The notes: a model not told the origin generated them from the sequence alone. Shown: positions 14,898-23,773, counted from the stretch's first letter. The stretch is 28,994 bases of DNA from UBA9337 sp036584565 (GCA_036584565.1 JAZHDF010000017.1:1-28994), one strand, 5' to 3'. Made by a program: numbers and translations.

Positions 14898-16211
14898 ATG
14901 TCAAAAAAAATGCAAATCTTGAGCGGAATTTTTTTGAGCGGAATTTTGATTTTGTCGGTTTTTTATTTTCTTTATTATAATCAAGTTTCCGATGAAAATA
15001 TCGGCACAATAAAAAAAACCGGCGCCTTGGCGGAGTTGGCGCAGGGAGTGGCGACCGGCAATAAAACTTTTTTGGTCCTCTTGCAAAACAATATGGAGTT
15101 GCGTCCGGGAGGCGGATTTATCGGTTCTTTTGCCATCATAAAAACCGAAAATGGCCGAATTAAATCTTATGAGGTTCATGATACGGCTAATTTTGACGGT
15201 CGAATTCCCGAAAACACCGAAATGCCCGAGCCGATGAAAAAAATATTCAGGATCGAATCTTGGAAATTGAGGGATTCTAATTATTCCCCCGACTTTCCGA
15301 CCAACGCCCAAAAAGCTCTCAAATTTTATTATCAAGGCCAAGGGCAAGAAAAATTCGACGGGATAATCGCTGTTAATGCGGATGTTTTGAAGAAATTTTT
15401 GGAAGTGACCGGTCCGATTCGACTGGAGGGTTATCCTAATGTTTTTGAAGCGGAGAACGTTTTGCTTACTTTGGAAAAACAAGTAGAAATAGATTACGCC
15501 AAACAAGGAATTGAGGTTGGCAATCGAAAAGATGTGATGGGAGATTTTTTGCGGGAGTTGCTCAAAAAAACCGCCGAATTACCTAAGCTGGAAAAATTAA
15601 ATCTAGCCAAAAATTTGGTCGGCGAATTGGAAAATAAAAATATTCAATTGTATTTCGGGGATGAAAAATTGAACACCTTGATTCAAAAATCTAATTGGGG
15701 CGGAGAAGTGGATGAGGCTTGGAACGGAGATTATTTGCTGGTGGCGGATGCCAATCTCGGGGCTTATAAAAGCGATTATTTTATCAAGCGTTCAATGGAA
15801 TACGCGGTGGATATGAATCGGGAAATCCCGGAGGCGACTTTAAAAATAACTTATCAGCATACCGGTCAAGTTAAAGATTGGATGACGCGCGATTACCTTT
15901 CTTATCTCAGGGTTTATCTTCCCAAGGGCGCAAAAATAAATGAAACTTCCGAAGTGGGGGAGGTTGTTTATAGCGAGGATTTAAATAAAAAAGTGATGGG
16001 AGGTTTTGTGGAGGTGCCGCTAAACTCAACCAAGACCGTCACAATTAAATATACTTTACCCAAAGAATTGAAAGAAAAAGATTATCAATTAAAAATTCAA
16101 AAACAATCCGGAAGCGGAGTGGTGCCGACCGTAGTGAATGTTAAATCGGTTAGCGGTGAAACAAAAAAAATCGAACTAGATTTAAACGGGGATAGGGTGG
16201 TCAATGAGTAA
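14898..16211 (+). CDS. DUF4012 domain protein, exopolysaccharide-associated
   Basis: The 437-aa protein has one N-terminal TM (about 6-27) and a large extracytoplasmic DUF4012 domain recognised by FLVLLQNNMELRPGGGFIGS (58-77), the tract DSNYSPDFPTNAQKAL (about 131-146) and FDGIIAVNADVLKKFLEVTG. The domain is found next to polysaccharide synthesis genes in Actinobacteria and Patescibacteria; its chemistry is unknown. A second beta domain lies near 300-420. The final residues, LDLNGDRVVNE, look like the first half of a dockerin/EF-hand calcium loop (D-x-N-x-D) and the chain stops right there. The gene is 11 bases behind the Wzz-like gene. There is no SD. Confidence 0.93.
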   Translation: MSKKMQILSGIFLSGILILSVFYFLYYNQVSDENIGTIKKTGALAELAQGVATGNKTFLVLLQNNMELRPGGGFIGSFAIIKTENGRIKSYEVHDTANFDGRIPENTEMPEPMKKIFRIESWKLRDSNYSPDFPTNAQKALKFYYQGQGQEKFDGIIAVNADVLKKFLEVTGPIRLEGYPNVFEAENVLLTLEKQVEIDYAKQGIEVGNRKDVMGDFLRELLKKTAELPKLEKLNLAKNLVGELENKNIQLYFGDEKLNTLIQKSNWGGEVDEAWNGDYLLVADANLGAYKSDYFIKRSMEYAVDMNREIPEATLKITYQHTGQVKDWMTRDYLSYLRVYLPKGAKINETSEVGEVVYSEDLNKKVMGGFVEVPLNSTKTVTIKYTLPKELKEKDYQLKIQKQSGSGVVPTVVNVKSVSGETKKIELDLNGDRVVNE

Positions 16212-16235
16212 GAAGCGAGTTAACGATTTTAAAAA

Positions 16236-16510
16236 ACTTAACTGTTAGATATTAGAGCGTTGTTTATGGTTTTTTGTCATTCCAGAAGGTAGATTTTCCA
16301 AGCGAGTTTACGAGCTTTTGGAAAATCACCTATGTGGAATCTCAAGCTAATTTTAAATCTCCTTATTTATAAGGCGGAGATCCCGTATAATTAAATTTCT
16401 AACACTCTCCGCCAGCTGGCGGATCGCTAAGAAATTTTAATTTACGGGATGACAAAATGGGAAGGTTTTTGATAAAAATATAAACAACGCTAGTTAATCT
16501 AACAACTTAA
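16236..16510. mobile_element. MITE-like element with inverted ends and nested palindromes
   Basis: The terminal arms align as inverted repeats of about 31 nt: the left arm (16238-16267) ends AGCGTTGTTTAT and the right arm (16480-16510) begins ATAAACAACGCT, with GTTAGAT shared further out. Inside are TTTTGTCAT/ATGACAAAA, a hairpin GATTTTCCAA...TTGGAAAATC, an imperfect pair CCCGTATAATTAAATTTCT / AGAAATTTTAATTTACGGG and a perfect palindrome TCCGCCAGCTGGCGGA. No ORF is visible. It could be a non-autonomous transposon remnant or a structured RNA. The rest of the 577-bp spacer 16212-16788 holds only AT-rich sequence and the repeat at 16625. Confidence 0.65.
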
Positions 16511-16624
16511 CCTAAAAAGTTAAGTTTTTTTATTTTTAAAGTTTTTAAAGTTTACACCGTTAAGTAATTTTATTTACAAAATTCTTGGGACACAGGATTC
16601 AACTGGATTCATAAAGTAAAAAAT

Positions 16625-16703
16625 AGTCATCAAGTCACCGGTCAACTGTCATCCATATTGAAACAGGCTGCCCTAATGACTGATTGCGGATGACTGATGA
16701 CTT
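16625..16703 (+). repeat. 80-bp dispersed palindromic repeat, copy 1
   Basis: It starts AGTCATCAAGTCA and ends TGACTGATGACTT, imperfect inverted ends. The body (TCAACTGTCATCCAT, AAACAGG, TGCCCT) matches, in reverse orientation, the stretch 20468-20545 over its whole length with roughly one mismatch in six. Confidence 0.8.
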
Positions 16704-16788
16704 AAGTAAATAAATTTTTTAAATCTTAGAGTTTAAGCCTCCCGAGTACTTTATGAACTTTATAATCTTAAAACTTGATGAACTGTTT

Positions 16789-17517
16789 TTATTGTCTCGC
16801 CAAAACCACGGCATAAACTTTTTTAACTTTTTTTTCTTTGAGAACCTTGGCGCATTCATTGAGAGTGCTGCCGGTGGTGGCGACATCGTCGATCAGAAAA
16901 ACGGTTTTTTGTCGGAGCCGGTATTTTTTGAAAAGTTCTTGGTCAAGAGTGAAGGCTTGAGCTACATTGTTTTGCCGAGCGTTACGGTTTTTTATTTCCA
17001 TCTGCGGTCGGGTGTCTCTTTGGCGCAAAAGCAAGTTTTCCACCACGGGAATCGGAAATCCGGGAGTCAGATTTTTCCCCAGATAGCGAGCCATCTCCAA
17101 GGCTTGATTGAAGCCTCGCCAGCGCAATCGACGGGAGTGCAAAGGGACCGAAATAATGGCATCCGGTAGCGGGAGGGTTGATTTCAAAATCGCTTTTTCC
17201 AAAACTTTAGCCAGATCGATTCCGATTTCAGGGATAAAGCGGTATTTGAAATGATGAATCAGCTTGGCTAAAACGGTTCTTTTTTTGTTTTCCCGATAAA
17301 TTGAAGCCACCAAGATTCCGTCCAACGGATTTTTTCCTCTGCAAGCGAAACAAAATTCTCCGTTTTTGGTAAAAACCTTTTTGCATTCCGGGCAAATCTG
17401 ATCGGAGAGAATTTTTATTTTCTCGAAACATTCCGGGCAAATCCAAAAATCATAGTTGTCACAAGCGATACAGCGGATAGGGAAGAGCGTGTCGAGAATG
17501 AATTTTTTGATAGACAT
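16789..17517 (-). CDS. comF: ComF-family phosphoribosyltransferase-like protein
   Basis: The 242-aa protein has an N-terminal zinc-ribbon region with four CxxC pairs (C16/C19, C27/C30, C42/C45, C56/C59) and a phosphoribosyltransferase fold: DAIISVPLHSRRLRWRGFNQ, then the PRPP-binding loop VFLIDDVATTGSTLNEC near residues 205-221. ComF is needed for DNA uptake in naturally competent bacteria, probably helping the import helicase, and Patescibacteria widely retain a competence apparatus. The ATG at 17517 (MSIKKFILDTLFPIRCIAC) is preferred to the TTG at 17568 because family members start just before the first CxxC. There is no SD. It lies downstream of clpC in the same direction across a 287-bp spacer, so co-transcription is uncertain. 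Confidence 0.94.
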   Translation of the reverse strand: MSIKKFILDTLFPIRCIACDNYDFWICPECFEKIKILSDQICPECKKVFTKNGEFCFACRGKNPLDGILVASIYRENKKRTVLAKLIHHFKYRFIPEIGIDLAKVLEKAILKSTLPLPDAIISVPLHSRRLRWRGFNQALEMARYLGKNLTPGFPIPVVENLLLRQRDTRPQMEIKNRNARQNNVAQAFTLDQELFKKYRLRQKTVFLIDDVATTGSTLNECAKVLKEKKVKKVYAVVLARQ

Positions 17518-17630
17518 ATCCGGAATAATTAAGAATGAATAAATAAGAGTGTATTTTTTAATATCCAATACTCAATAATCAATATTCAATCGGGGAAATT
17601 AATTTAAAGTTAAAAAATTCTTTAAGTGTA

Positions 17631-17658
17631 TGTCATTTCGACCTTGTGGAGAAATCTA
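17631..17658 (+). repeat. Fragment of a GTCATTTCGACC-type intergenic repeat
   Basis: tgtcatttcgaccttgtgga followed by gaaatcta resembles short repeats of the type GTCATTTCGA...GGAGAAATCT found scattered in many environmental bacterial genomes. It also resembles the start of the MITE-like core (tgtcattccagaaggtagat at 16276). The remaining spacer 17518-17804 is AT-rich and contains no gene that I can support. Confidence 0.4.
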
Positions 17659-17773
17659 TTAAAAATTAATTCCAAATTAAAAATTACAAATGTCAAATGA
17701 ATTTCCATTGAATCAATGTTTGAATGTTAGAAAAGAGTTGGAAAATATATTTAAGATTTATTTACAAAATTAT

Positions 17774-17793
17774 AAAATTCAAAATTAAAAATT
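17774..17793. repeat. AT-rich 20-nt dispersed repeat, copy 2
   Basis: Identical to 291-310. It lies just past the 3' end of clpC, in the ComF-ClpC spacer. Confidence 0.4.
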
Positions 17794-17804
17794 GAATAAA
17801 TATT

Positions 17805-20324
17805 TTACCGGCTGATTACTTTATTGTCTTTGACATCCAGCTTGAGAGTGCCATTCTTTATTTTATCGTAAGCGATTTTTTGAGCAATTTCATTTTCTAC
17901 AAAATCTCGGATGTTCTTTTTAATATAGCGAGCGCCTTTTTCGGCAGAGACACTTTTTTTCAAGAGGAAGCGGATGACTTTTTGGCTATAAGTTAATTTG
18001 ATTTTTTTTTCCTTTAAACGATTGGTTAAATTTTTCATTTCCAAGACGATTATCTTGGCGATATCCTTTTCATCAAGCGCTTCAAAAACGATAATTTCAT
18101 CCAAGCGATTGAGAATTTCCGGTTTCATTTTTTCTTTTAATTCCGTTAAAACTTTTTGGCGAATGGCTCGGAATTTTTTCCCCAATTTATTTTTATCTTC
18201 GGCGGGACTGAAGCCGATCGAGGAAGCATTGGTAAACTCTCGGGTACCGATATTGGAAGTTAAAATTATGATAGTATTTTTAAAATCCACTCTTCTGCCT
18301 TCGGCGTCGGTCAAATTTCCGTCTTCGAGAATTTGTAAAAGAATATTAAAAACATCCGGGTGAGCCTTTTCCACTTCGTCGAATAAAATCAGGCTGTAGG
18401 GTTGACGTCTTATTTTTTCCGTCAAACGCCCGCCTTCGCCATAGCCGACATAGCCGGCCGGAGCGCCGATTAGTCTGGAAACATTGTGTTTTTCGGCAAA
18501 TTCGCTCATATCGATTTTTATCAAGGCGTGCGGGTCGCCGAAAAATTCTTGTGCCAAAGTTTTAGCGCTTAGGGTTTTGCCTACGCCGCTCGGACCGAGA
18601 AACAAAAAAGAGCCCAGCGGTTTTTCTTCTTCGCCGATTCCGCTTTGGGAGCGAACAATGGCGGAAGAAATTTTTTTTATCGCCTCGGTTTGTCCGATAA
18701 TGATTCGGTTAAGTTTTTTTTCTATTTGGCGAGTGTTTTCGGAAGATCGAGAGAGGATTTTTTCCAGCGGGATTTGAGCAAAAAGCGCAACAGTTTCGGC
18801 GATATCCTCTTTTTCGACTTTTAATCGATGAGAATCTTCAAAGTTTTGTTTTTCTTCCTTAAGTTGGGAAATTTTTTTAATCAAAGCTTCTTCTTCTTTT
18901 CTTAGGTCGATAGCCTCGTCATATTTTTCATCCGAGACGAGCAGGTGTTTTTTTTCTATCAGTTCCGCCAAAGAATTTTCATTTTTTTTGATTTTTTCCA
19001 AGAGCGGAGAAACGGACATTTTATTTTTTAAACGGGCGGCGGTTTCATCAATCAGATCGATGGATTTATCCGGCTGAAAGCGATCTTGAATATAGCGATT
19101 GCTCAAATTGACGGCTGATTCGAGAGCTTCTTCGGTTATGATGATATTGTGAAATTTTTCATAATTCTTTTTGATACCTTTGATAATTTTCAGCGTATCT
19201 TTAGCGTTCGGTTCTTTGAGGATAATCGGTTGAAAACGTCTTTCCAAAGCGGGATCTTTTTCGATATATTTTTTAAATTCTTCAAGCGTGGTGGCTCCGA
19301 TACAGCGGATATGGCCTTGGCTCAAAAGCGGTTTTAGGATGTTGGCCGCATCCAAACCGCCGGAAGCGTTACCGGCTCCCACGATACCGTGAATTTCATC
19401 GATAAAAATAATAATATTTTTATCCCGAGAAGCTTCTTCCAAGATGTCTTTTAAGCGTTGCTCGAATTCTCCCCGAAAATTGGTGCCAGCCACCACCAGA
19501 GCCATATCCAAGGCTAGAATTTTTTTGTTTGATAAATTTTCGGGAACTTTTTCTTCATTGATTCTTTGGGCCAATCCTTCCACCAGAGCCGTTTTGCCGA
19601 TTCCCGGATCGCCAATTAAAAGGGGGTTGTTTTTGTTTTTTCTTCCCAGAGAGTTAAACATTCTTTCCAATTCTTTTTCCCGACCGATCAAAAGCGTTTC
19701 TGCTTTTTTTACTTTTTCATTTAAATTGATACAAAAAAAATCCAAATTGGGAGTGGTTCCGTTTTTTTCTTTTTTTCCCCCGAAAGCCGGAATATCGAAA
19801 TTCGGTAATTCCAGAGCCTTAAAAATTCCGGAGAGAAAACTGTTGTCCAAAGGGTTGTTTTGATTGATGGGCATAGCCAAAACTTTTTCGGAAAGTTTGT
19901 TGTTTTTTAGTCGCAAACCTTTTTTGGTCGGAGAAGAAGTCTGTAAAATTTTCTTGATGTTTTCATTGGGTATTTCTATAATGGCAAAAACCAAATGCTC
20001 CGTTCCGATATAAGGATAACCGAAACGGCTGGCCAAGAGGTAAGCTCGGGTAATGATTTTTTTTAACTCCGAAGAGATTTCCGGTTGATTTTTGGTTTTT
20101 TTGGTTTTCGGAGCAGGAAAGACAATCTTTTCAAAAATTTCTTTTTTGATGCCCAAATCTTTGAGAATATTGCTGCCCAAGCTGCCCTTTTCCAAAAGGA
20201 TGGCAAAAAGCAAGTGCTCGGCCTTGGCGGTGGAAGAATCAAAATAATGGGCGATACTCAAAGATTCTTGGAGGCTACTTTTGGCATGAGCGGTCATTTT
20301 TTCAAAAATTTTATTATCAATCAT
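17805..20324 (-). CDS. clpC: ClpC-type AAA+ chaperone/protease ATPase subunit
   Basis: The 839-aa protein unfolds substrates for the ClpP protease. Order of parts: two Clp N-terminal repeats (about 5-125), AAA1 with Walker A GDPGIGKT (238-245), Walker B IIIFIDEIHG (304-313) and a pore loop in GTNFRGEFEQR. A short middle domain follows with a UVR-like helix (DEKYDEAIDLRKEEEAL, 465-481), then AAA2 with Walker A GPSGVGKT (577-584), pore loop AGYVGYGEGG (623-632), Walker B LILFDEVEKAHP (645-656) and sensor TSNIGTREF. The short middle region and length say ClpC rather than ClpB. SSIGFSPAED (701-710) carries an IGF-type loop of the kind that docks onto ClpP, so a protease partner is expected elsewhere. 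AAA1 pore loop 1 reads NF where KY is usual. Confidence 0.95.
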   Translation of the reverse strand: MIDNKIFEKMTAHAKSSLQESLSIAHYFDSSTAKAEHLLFAILLEKGSLGSNILKDLGIKKEIFEKIVFPAPKTKKTKNQPEISSELKKIITRAYLLASRFGYPYIGTEHLVFAIIEIPNENIKKILQTSSPTKKGLRLKNNKLSEKVLAMPINQNNPLDNSFLSGIFKALELPNFDIPAFGGKKEKNGTTPNLDFFCINLNEKVKKAETLLIGREKELERMFNSLGRKNKNNPLLIGDPGIGKTALVEGLAQRINEEKVPENLSNKKILALDMALVVAGTNFRGEFEQRLKDILEEASRDKNIIIFIDEIHGIVGAGNASGGLDAANILKPLLSQGHIRCIGATTLEEFKKYIEKDPALERRFQPIILKEPNAKDTLKIIKGIKKNYEKFHNIIITEEALESAVNLSNRYIQDRFQPDKSIDLIDETAARLKNKMSVSPLLEKIKKNENSLAELIEKKHLLVSDEKYDEAIDLRKEEEALIKKISQLKEEKQNFEDSHRLKVEKEDIAETVALFAQIPLEKILSRSSENTRQIEKKLNRIIIGQTEAIKKISSAIVRSQSGIGEEEKPLGSFLFLGPSGVGKTLSAKTLAQEFFGDPHALIKIDMSEFAEKHNVSRLIGAPAGYVGYGEGGRLTEKIRRQPYSLILFDEVEKAHPDVFNILLQILEDGNLTDAEGRRVDFKNTIIILTSNIGTREFTNASSIGFSPAEDKNKLGKKFRAIRQKVLTELKEKMKPEILNRLDEIIVFEALDEKDIAKIIVLEMKNLTNRLKEKKIKLTYSQKVIRFLLKKSVSAEKGARYIKKNIRDFVENEIAQKIAYDKIKNGTLKLDVKDNKVISR

Positions 20325-20467
20325 AGTTTTTTTGTAAATCTAATTTGGTTAAATAGCATCTTTTATTATGGTCTAAAATAGGGGATTTGGCAAGATATCG
20401 GGCATATAACATTTATCATCTAGCATAAAACAAGGTGGCTATTGAAGATAACTCCCTAGTCGAGATT

Positions 20468-20545
20468 GTCATCAGTCATCTGTAATCAGTCATCAGGGCA
20501 TCCTGTTTTAATAATGGATGACAGTTGACTAATAACTTGATGACT
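20468..20545 (-). repeat. 80-bp dispersed palindromic repeat, copy 2 (inverted)
   Basis: The reverse complement reads AGTCATCAAGTTATTAGTCA through CAACTGTCATCCAT to TGACTGATGAC, matching copy 1 at 16625-16703. The 407-bp spacer 20325-20731 between divergent clpC and the 20732 gene contains this repeat and AT-rich sequence (including CTTTATAAACTTTGCAA at 20554, near-identical to 352-368). No other gene is visible. Confidence 0.8.
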
Positions 20546-20731
20546 ATTTGTTCCTTTATAAACTTTGCAAACCCCTCTCAGGGATAAATCTCTAACGGGA
20601 CATACCTTACAAGCTTGATGAACTTTATAACTTTTTAACTTTATCAACTAACTATTTTTATGTTATATTTAACTTAGCAAAAATATCTTTGAAACGTTAG
20701 TGAGGACAGCTTTTTTAGGGTTTAAGAAAAT

Positions 20732-22912
20732 ATGCCAAACAAAAAAGAAAATAAAAAAATTCAAATCCTCTTTTTATTGATAGCTTTTTTGGGATTAGCT
20801 TTTTTCGGTTGTAAAGAAGCCCGGGCGGAAACTCGAACCAAGACGGTGGAATATTTTTTGGGACAAAATCAAACTTCCGGTAGCGGTGTGTCGGCCAATA
20901 CTTATTGGTCTCCATCCGCCGTTACTATTGAATTGCCCGACTCCGTAACTTCCGCCAATGCCGTCAAATCGGCTTGGGTTGATTTTACTTTTCAAACCGC
21001 TTCGACCAGCGCCCCGGGGGTGGTAACAATCGGCCTGACTCCTTCGGGGATGTCCGAAAGCGTCTTTACCTCGGTATCCTATTTGTCTTCCGGAGAAAAT
21101 TATGCTATTCGAGTAAAGCCTGATTTCACTTCGGCGGTGGCGGCCAGATTTACTTCCGCCGGTTCATATTCTTTCAGTTTCAGAGCCAGAGTAGCGAATG
21201 TGGCCACCAAGATGGCCAGCGCCAAACTTTTTATCACTTATGATTATGATGATCAAGCCACCACTCAACTCAATACGGTCAAATATATAATCGGTCAATC
21301 CGCCGGCAATGTGGCGGTAGGAACAACCGGGACTACTTTTACTTCGCCCAATTTGGCGATAGCCGAAGATTCTCCCACCGTTGTTTCGGCCTGGGCGGAG
21401 ATTAGGGGGCAGATTCCGGCTACCGGTACGACCGACAGTACTTTTACCGTAAATTATGATTCCGATACGGTTAGTAATTATTATTTGGACAATGTCGGAG
21501 GTAGCGATGTCCAGGCTATTTACATTCTCCATCCCAAAAACACTCTGACTATCAACAATACGCATACGTTGAAAATAGCCGTCACTACCGGTTATCAGAT
21601 GAATCTGGTTTCCGCCGAGCAAGTGTTAACTTACAAATTCAATTATGCCAATTCCACCACCCTCACTCAAACCAGGGAAATTGTCCTCGGCTCCGAAGGT
21701 AATAAAGCCTCGTCAACCCCCTTGTCGGGAACTGACACGGTCAATATTCCGGAGGACAATCATAGTTTCAAAAATATATTTTTGCGAGGAACGGCTCATA
21801 GCGTCAGTGCGGGAACATACGGGGTGGCGAGTATCAGGGGTTCCTCCGCCCCCACGCCGTCCTCGTCATTTTCTCAGACGGTTTCCACTGAAAAGTTGAA
21901 TAATTTTTGGATATTGTCCGATGATGTTAATGATTTATCTTCGATGGTTCAAGGAAATAATACTATTTCTTATGCTTTTACCGGTACCATGACCTCTCGG
22001 ACGGCACAATTAGTCTTGACTTATTCTTATGCTAAAAATTCCTCCGTCGTTTCCGGCAACGCTGTTTTTTGGACAGAGCAACAAACCACTTACGGCACAT
22101 CGGACACTCCTTCGGTAAATATCGCCATCGCCGGAACCTTGGTTTCCGGCAACTGGGATTCTTATATTTGGGCCAATTCAATAAATTCGCAAACAGCCGA
22201 TAAAGCTGTAAGCATTTCCACTCAGCCAACCTCCGCTTCTTTATATAATTGGAATTCAAGTGGAGAATATCAATGGATTATTTTTTTCCATCGCAATACC
22301 GCCGGAGAAATTTCTTCCAATGGGACCTATACGATTAATTTAAACAGCACGGGAAGCAATGTTATGGCGGCGGTAGTGGGGGTAAGTTATTTTTATAATA
22401 ATTCAACCGGATCTTTGACGGTGGATATTGTCGATTCAGGCGGATCTTCTGTCGGCAGTCCCACGGTTAGTTTTTCCGGAGTCAGCTATAATTGGTCGGC
22501 GCAACAATCCACCGCGACCATGGGAGTATCGGCGCAAAAAATCAGAGTTACCAATACTACCGGTACACCTAATTGGACGCTTTCAATCGCCGGGACAGTC
22601 AATACCAATCTCTGGACTAGCGGAGGCAATACTTATGATTTTAACGGGACCGCCGCCGCCGGAAGACTAAATGCCAACCCGAGCGGGATAACGATTACCC
22701 CTCAAAGCGGATGCAATAACACCGGTCTCACCGGCGGATCATCGAATTATTTTGTCCAGGGAACCCAAGATTCAATCAATATTTTAACCGCCGGCTCAAG
22801 CGCCGGAACCAACTGTTATTGGGATATTACGGGAGTGGGATTAACTCAAGATATTCCCGCCGCTCAGGCTATCGGGAGCTATTCTCTCAATTTGATTTTG
22901 AGCATTATTTGA
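20732..22912 (+). CDS. Secreted modular surface protein with WxL-like C-terminal domain
   Basis: The 726-aa protein has a signal peptide (hydrophobic core about 11-25, cleavage after EARA at 32). Four beta modules of about 110-140 residues follow, near 36-172, 181-305, 312-433 and 445-556. Modules 1-3 open with a TVEYFLGQ / TVKYIIGQ / TREIVLGS strand, and all four close with a TYDY / TYKF / TYSY / SYFY strand. Residues 560-726 form a separate domain: LTVDIVDSGGSSVGSPTVSF, QKIRVTNTTGTPNWTLSIAG, cysteines 661 and 695, and the ending IPAAQAIGSYSLNLILSII. This last domain is shared with the 222-aa product downstream. The single W-T-L and late beta-strand ending recall WxL wall-binding domains, but that is inference. 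There is no sortase motif or C-terminal TM, so retention at the surface probably depends on this domain. Confidence 0.75.
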   Translation: MPNKKENKKIQILFLLIAFLGLAFFGCKEARAETRTKTVEYFLGQNQTSGSGVSANTYWSPSAVTIELPDSVTSANAVKSAWVDFTFQTASTSAPGVVTIGLTPSGMSESVFTSVSYLSSGENYAIRVKPDFTSAVAARFTSAGSYSFSFRARVANVATKMASAKLFITYDYDDQATTQLNTVKYIIGQSAGNVAVGTTGTTFTSPNLAIAEDSPTVVSAWAEIRGQIPATGTTDSTFTVNYDSDTVSNYYLDNVGGSDVQAIYILHPKNTLTINNTHTLKIAVTTGYQMNLVSAEQVLTYKFNYANSTTLTQTREIVLGSEGNKASSTPLSGTDTVNIPEDNHSFKNIFLRGTAHSVSAGTYGVASIRGSSAPTPSSSFSQTVSTEKLNNFWILSDDVNDLSSMVQGNNTISYAFTGTMTSRTAQLVLTYSYAKNSSVVSGNAVFWTEQQTTYGTSDTPSVNIAIAGTLVSGNWDSYIWANSINSQTADKAVSISTQPTSASLYNWNSSGEYQWIIFFHRNTAGEISSNGTYTINLNSTGSNVMAAVVGVSYFYNNSTGSLTVDIVDSGGSSVGSPTVSFSGVSYNWSAQQSTATMGVSAQKIRVTNTTGTPNWTLSIAGTVNTNLWTSGGNTYDFNGTAAAGRLNANPSGITITPQSGCNNTGLTGGSSNYFVQGTQDSINILTAGSSAGTNCYWDITGVGLTQDIPAAQAIGSYSLNLILSII

Positions 22913-22937
22913 CTTTTTCGTTCAGATGGTGTATAAT
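22909..22937 (+). promoter_or_regulatory. Near-consensus promoter for the 23063 gene
   Basis: TTGACT (22909-22914), exactly 17 nt, then a perfect TATAAT (22932-22937). The -35 overlaps the TGA that ends the 20732 gene. Initiation near 22944 gives a leader of about 119 nt. Confidence 0.85.
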
Positions 22938-22965
22938 TAAGTTGTAAGTAAAAAAAGTCGAGTTT

Positions 22966-23039
22966 GAAGGGTGAAAATTCCTTTCCTCAGAGCCTTAGTT
23001 TATAAGGATTTGGAGAAAAGAATGTTCACCCCTTTTTAT
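22966..23039 (+). ncRNA. Structured leader / attenuator-like hairpin before the 23063 gene
   Basis: The left arm 22966-22988 (GAAGGGTGAAAATTC...CCTC) pairs with 23013-23034 (GAGAAAAGAATGTTCACCCC) over about 20 bp with few mismatches. Inside it a second hairpin CCTTA (22993-22997) / TAAGG (23003-23007) forms the tip. A T-rich run (23033-23039) follows at once. Placed between a good promoter and the coding start, it could act as a terminator or attenuator, or as a stabilising 5' structure. It could also end transcripts of the upstream gene. Confidence 0.7.
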
Positions 23040-23062
23040 TTAAAAAAATTAAAACAAAAAAA

Positions 23063-23731
23063 ATGAAAACAAAATTAATCAACTTAATAGCCAAAAGAGC
23101 CGGAATAACCGCCATGATCTTGGTCGGAATAATCGCGCTCAAAGCTTCGGCCAGCAATCAATCCCAATTGAATCAATCTATAACCGAAGGAGCTAAGTCT
23201 ATCGATATCGTTACCTCGACCGGGACCACGGTAGCCAGCCCGTCTGTCTCTTTTAGCTCGACCGCTTTTTCTTTTGATACTCAGGATACGACCGGAACAC
23301 TGGGAGTTTCCGAACAAAGAATCAGAGTTTACAATCCCACCTCAACCGCCACTTGGACAGCCAGTATCGCCGGTAGCGCTACCGATGCGACTTGGACAAC
23401 CGGTTCCGCTTATTATGACTTCAATGATCCGAACGGTTCAGGCTATACCGATGGTGGTACCGACACCGACAGCTACGGAGGACAATTGGCGGTTGCTCCC
23501 GCCGCCGGAACTTTGGCCGGAGTAAGCGGTTGCGCTACCACCAATGTGTCTCTGGGTAGCAACAGCGCCTTCGATGAAGGAACTACCGACAGTATTACTA
23601 TCGCTTCCGGCGCTTCGGGTGCCCCGACTTTCTGTCGCTGGGATATTACCAATATCGGTCTTACCCAAAAAATTCCCGCCGCTCAAACCGCTGGTTCATA
23701 TTCCCTAAGTCTGGTGTTGTCCATCATCTAA
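23063..23731 (+). CDS. Secreted single-domain surface protein, WxL-like
   Basis: The 222-aa protein has a signal peptide ending ALKASA (residue 30). The rest is essentially the C-terminal domain of the 20732 product: KSIDIVTSTGTTVASPSVSF, GTLGVSEQRIRVYNP, TATWTASIAG, cysteines 157 and 191 (spaced 34, exactly as 661/695 in the larger protein), CRWDITNIGLTQKIPAAQ and the ending AGSYSLSLVLSII. A Gly/Asp-rich insert (about 122-139, NDPNGSGYTDGGTDTD) could bind calcium. Start ATG 23063, no SD. Its own strong promoter and structured leader suggest high, regulated expression. A terminator follows, so it is a one-gene transcript. It may be a major surface subunit; that is inference from context. Confidence 0.75.
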   Translation: MKTKLINLIAKRAGITAMILVGIIALKASASNQSQLNQSITEGAKSIDIVTSTGTTVASPSVSFSSTAFSFDTQDTTGTLGVSEQRIRVYNPTSTATWTASIAGSATDATWTTGSAYYDFNDPNGSGYTDGGTDTDSYGGQLAVAPAAGTLAGVSGCATTNVSLGSNSAFDEGTTDSITIASGASGAPTFCRWDITNIGLTQKIPAAQTAGSYSLSLVLSII

Positions 23732-23773
23732 ATTTGATCAAAAGAAATTTAAAATAAAAACAAAAACAAAAAT

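Noticed and set aside
20732..20824. Lipoprotein signal at the start of the 726-aa protein (Cys 27)
   Set aside because: The residues before the Cys are FFG, which do not fit a good lipobox, and a signal peptidase I site (EARA) follows a few residues later.
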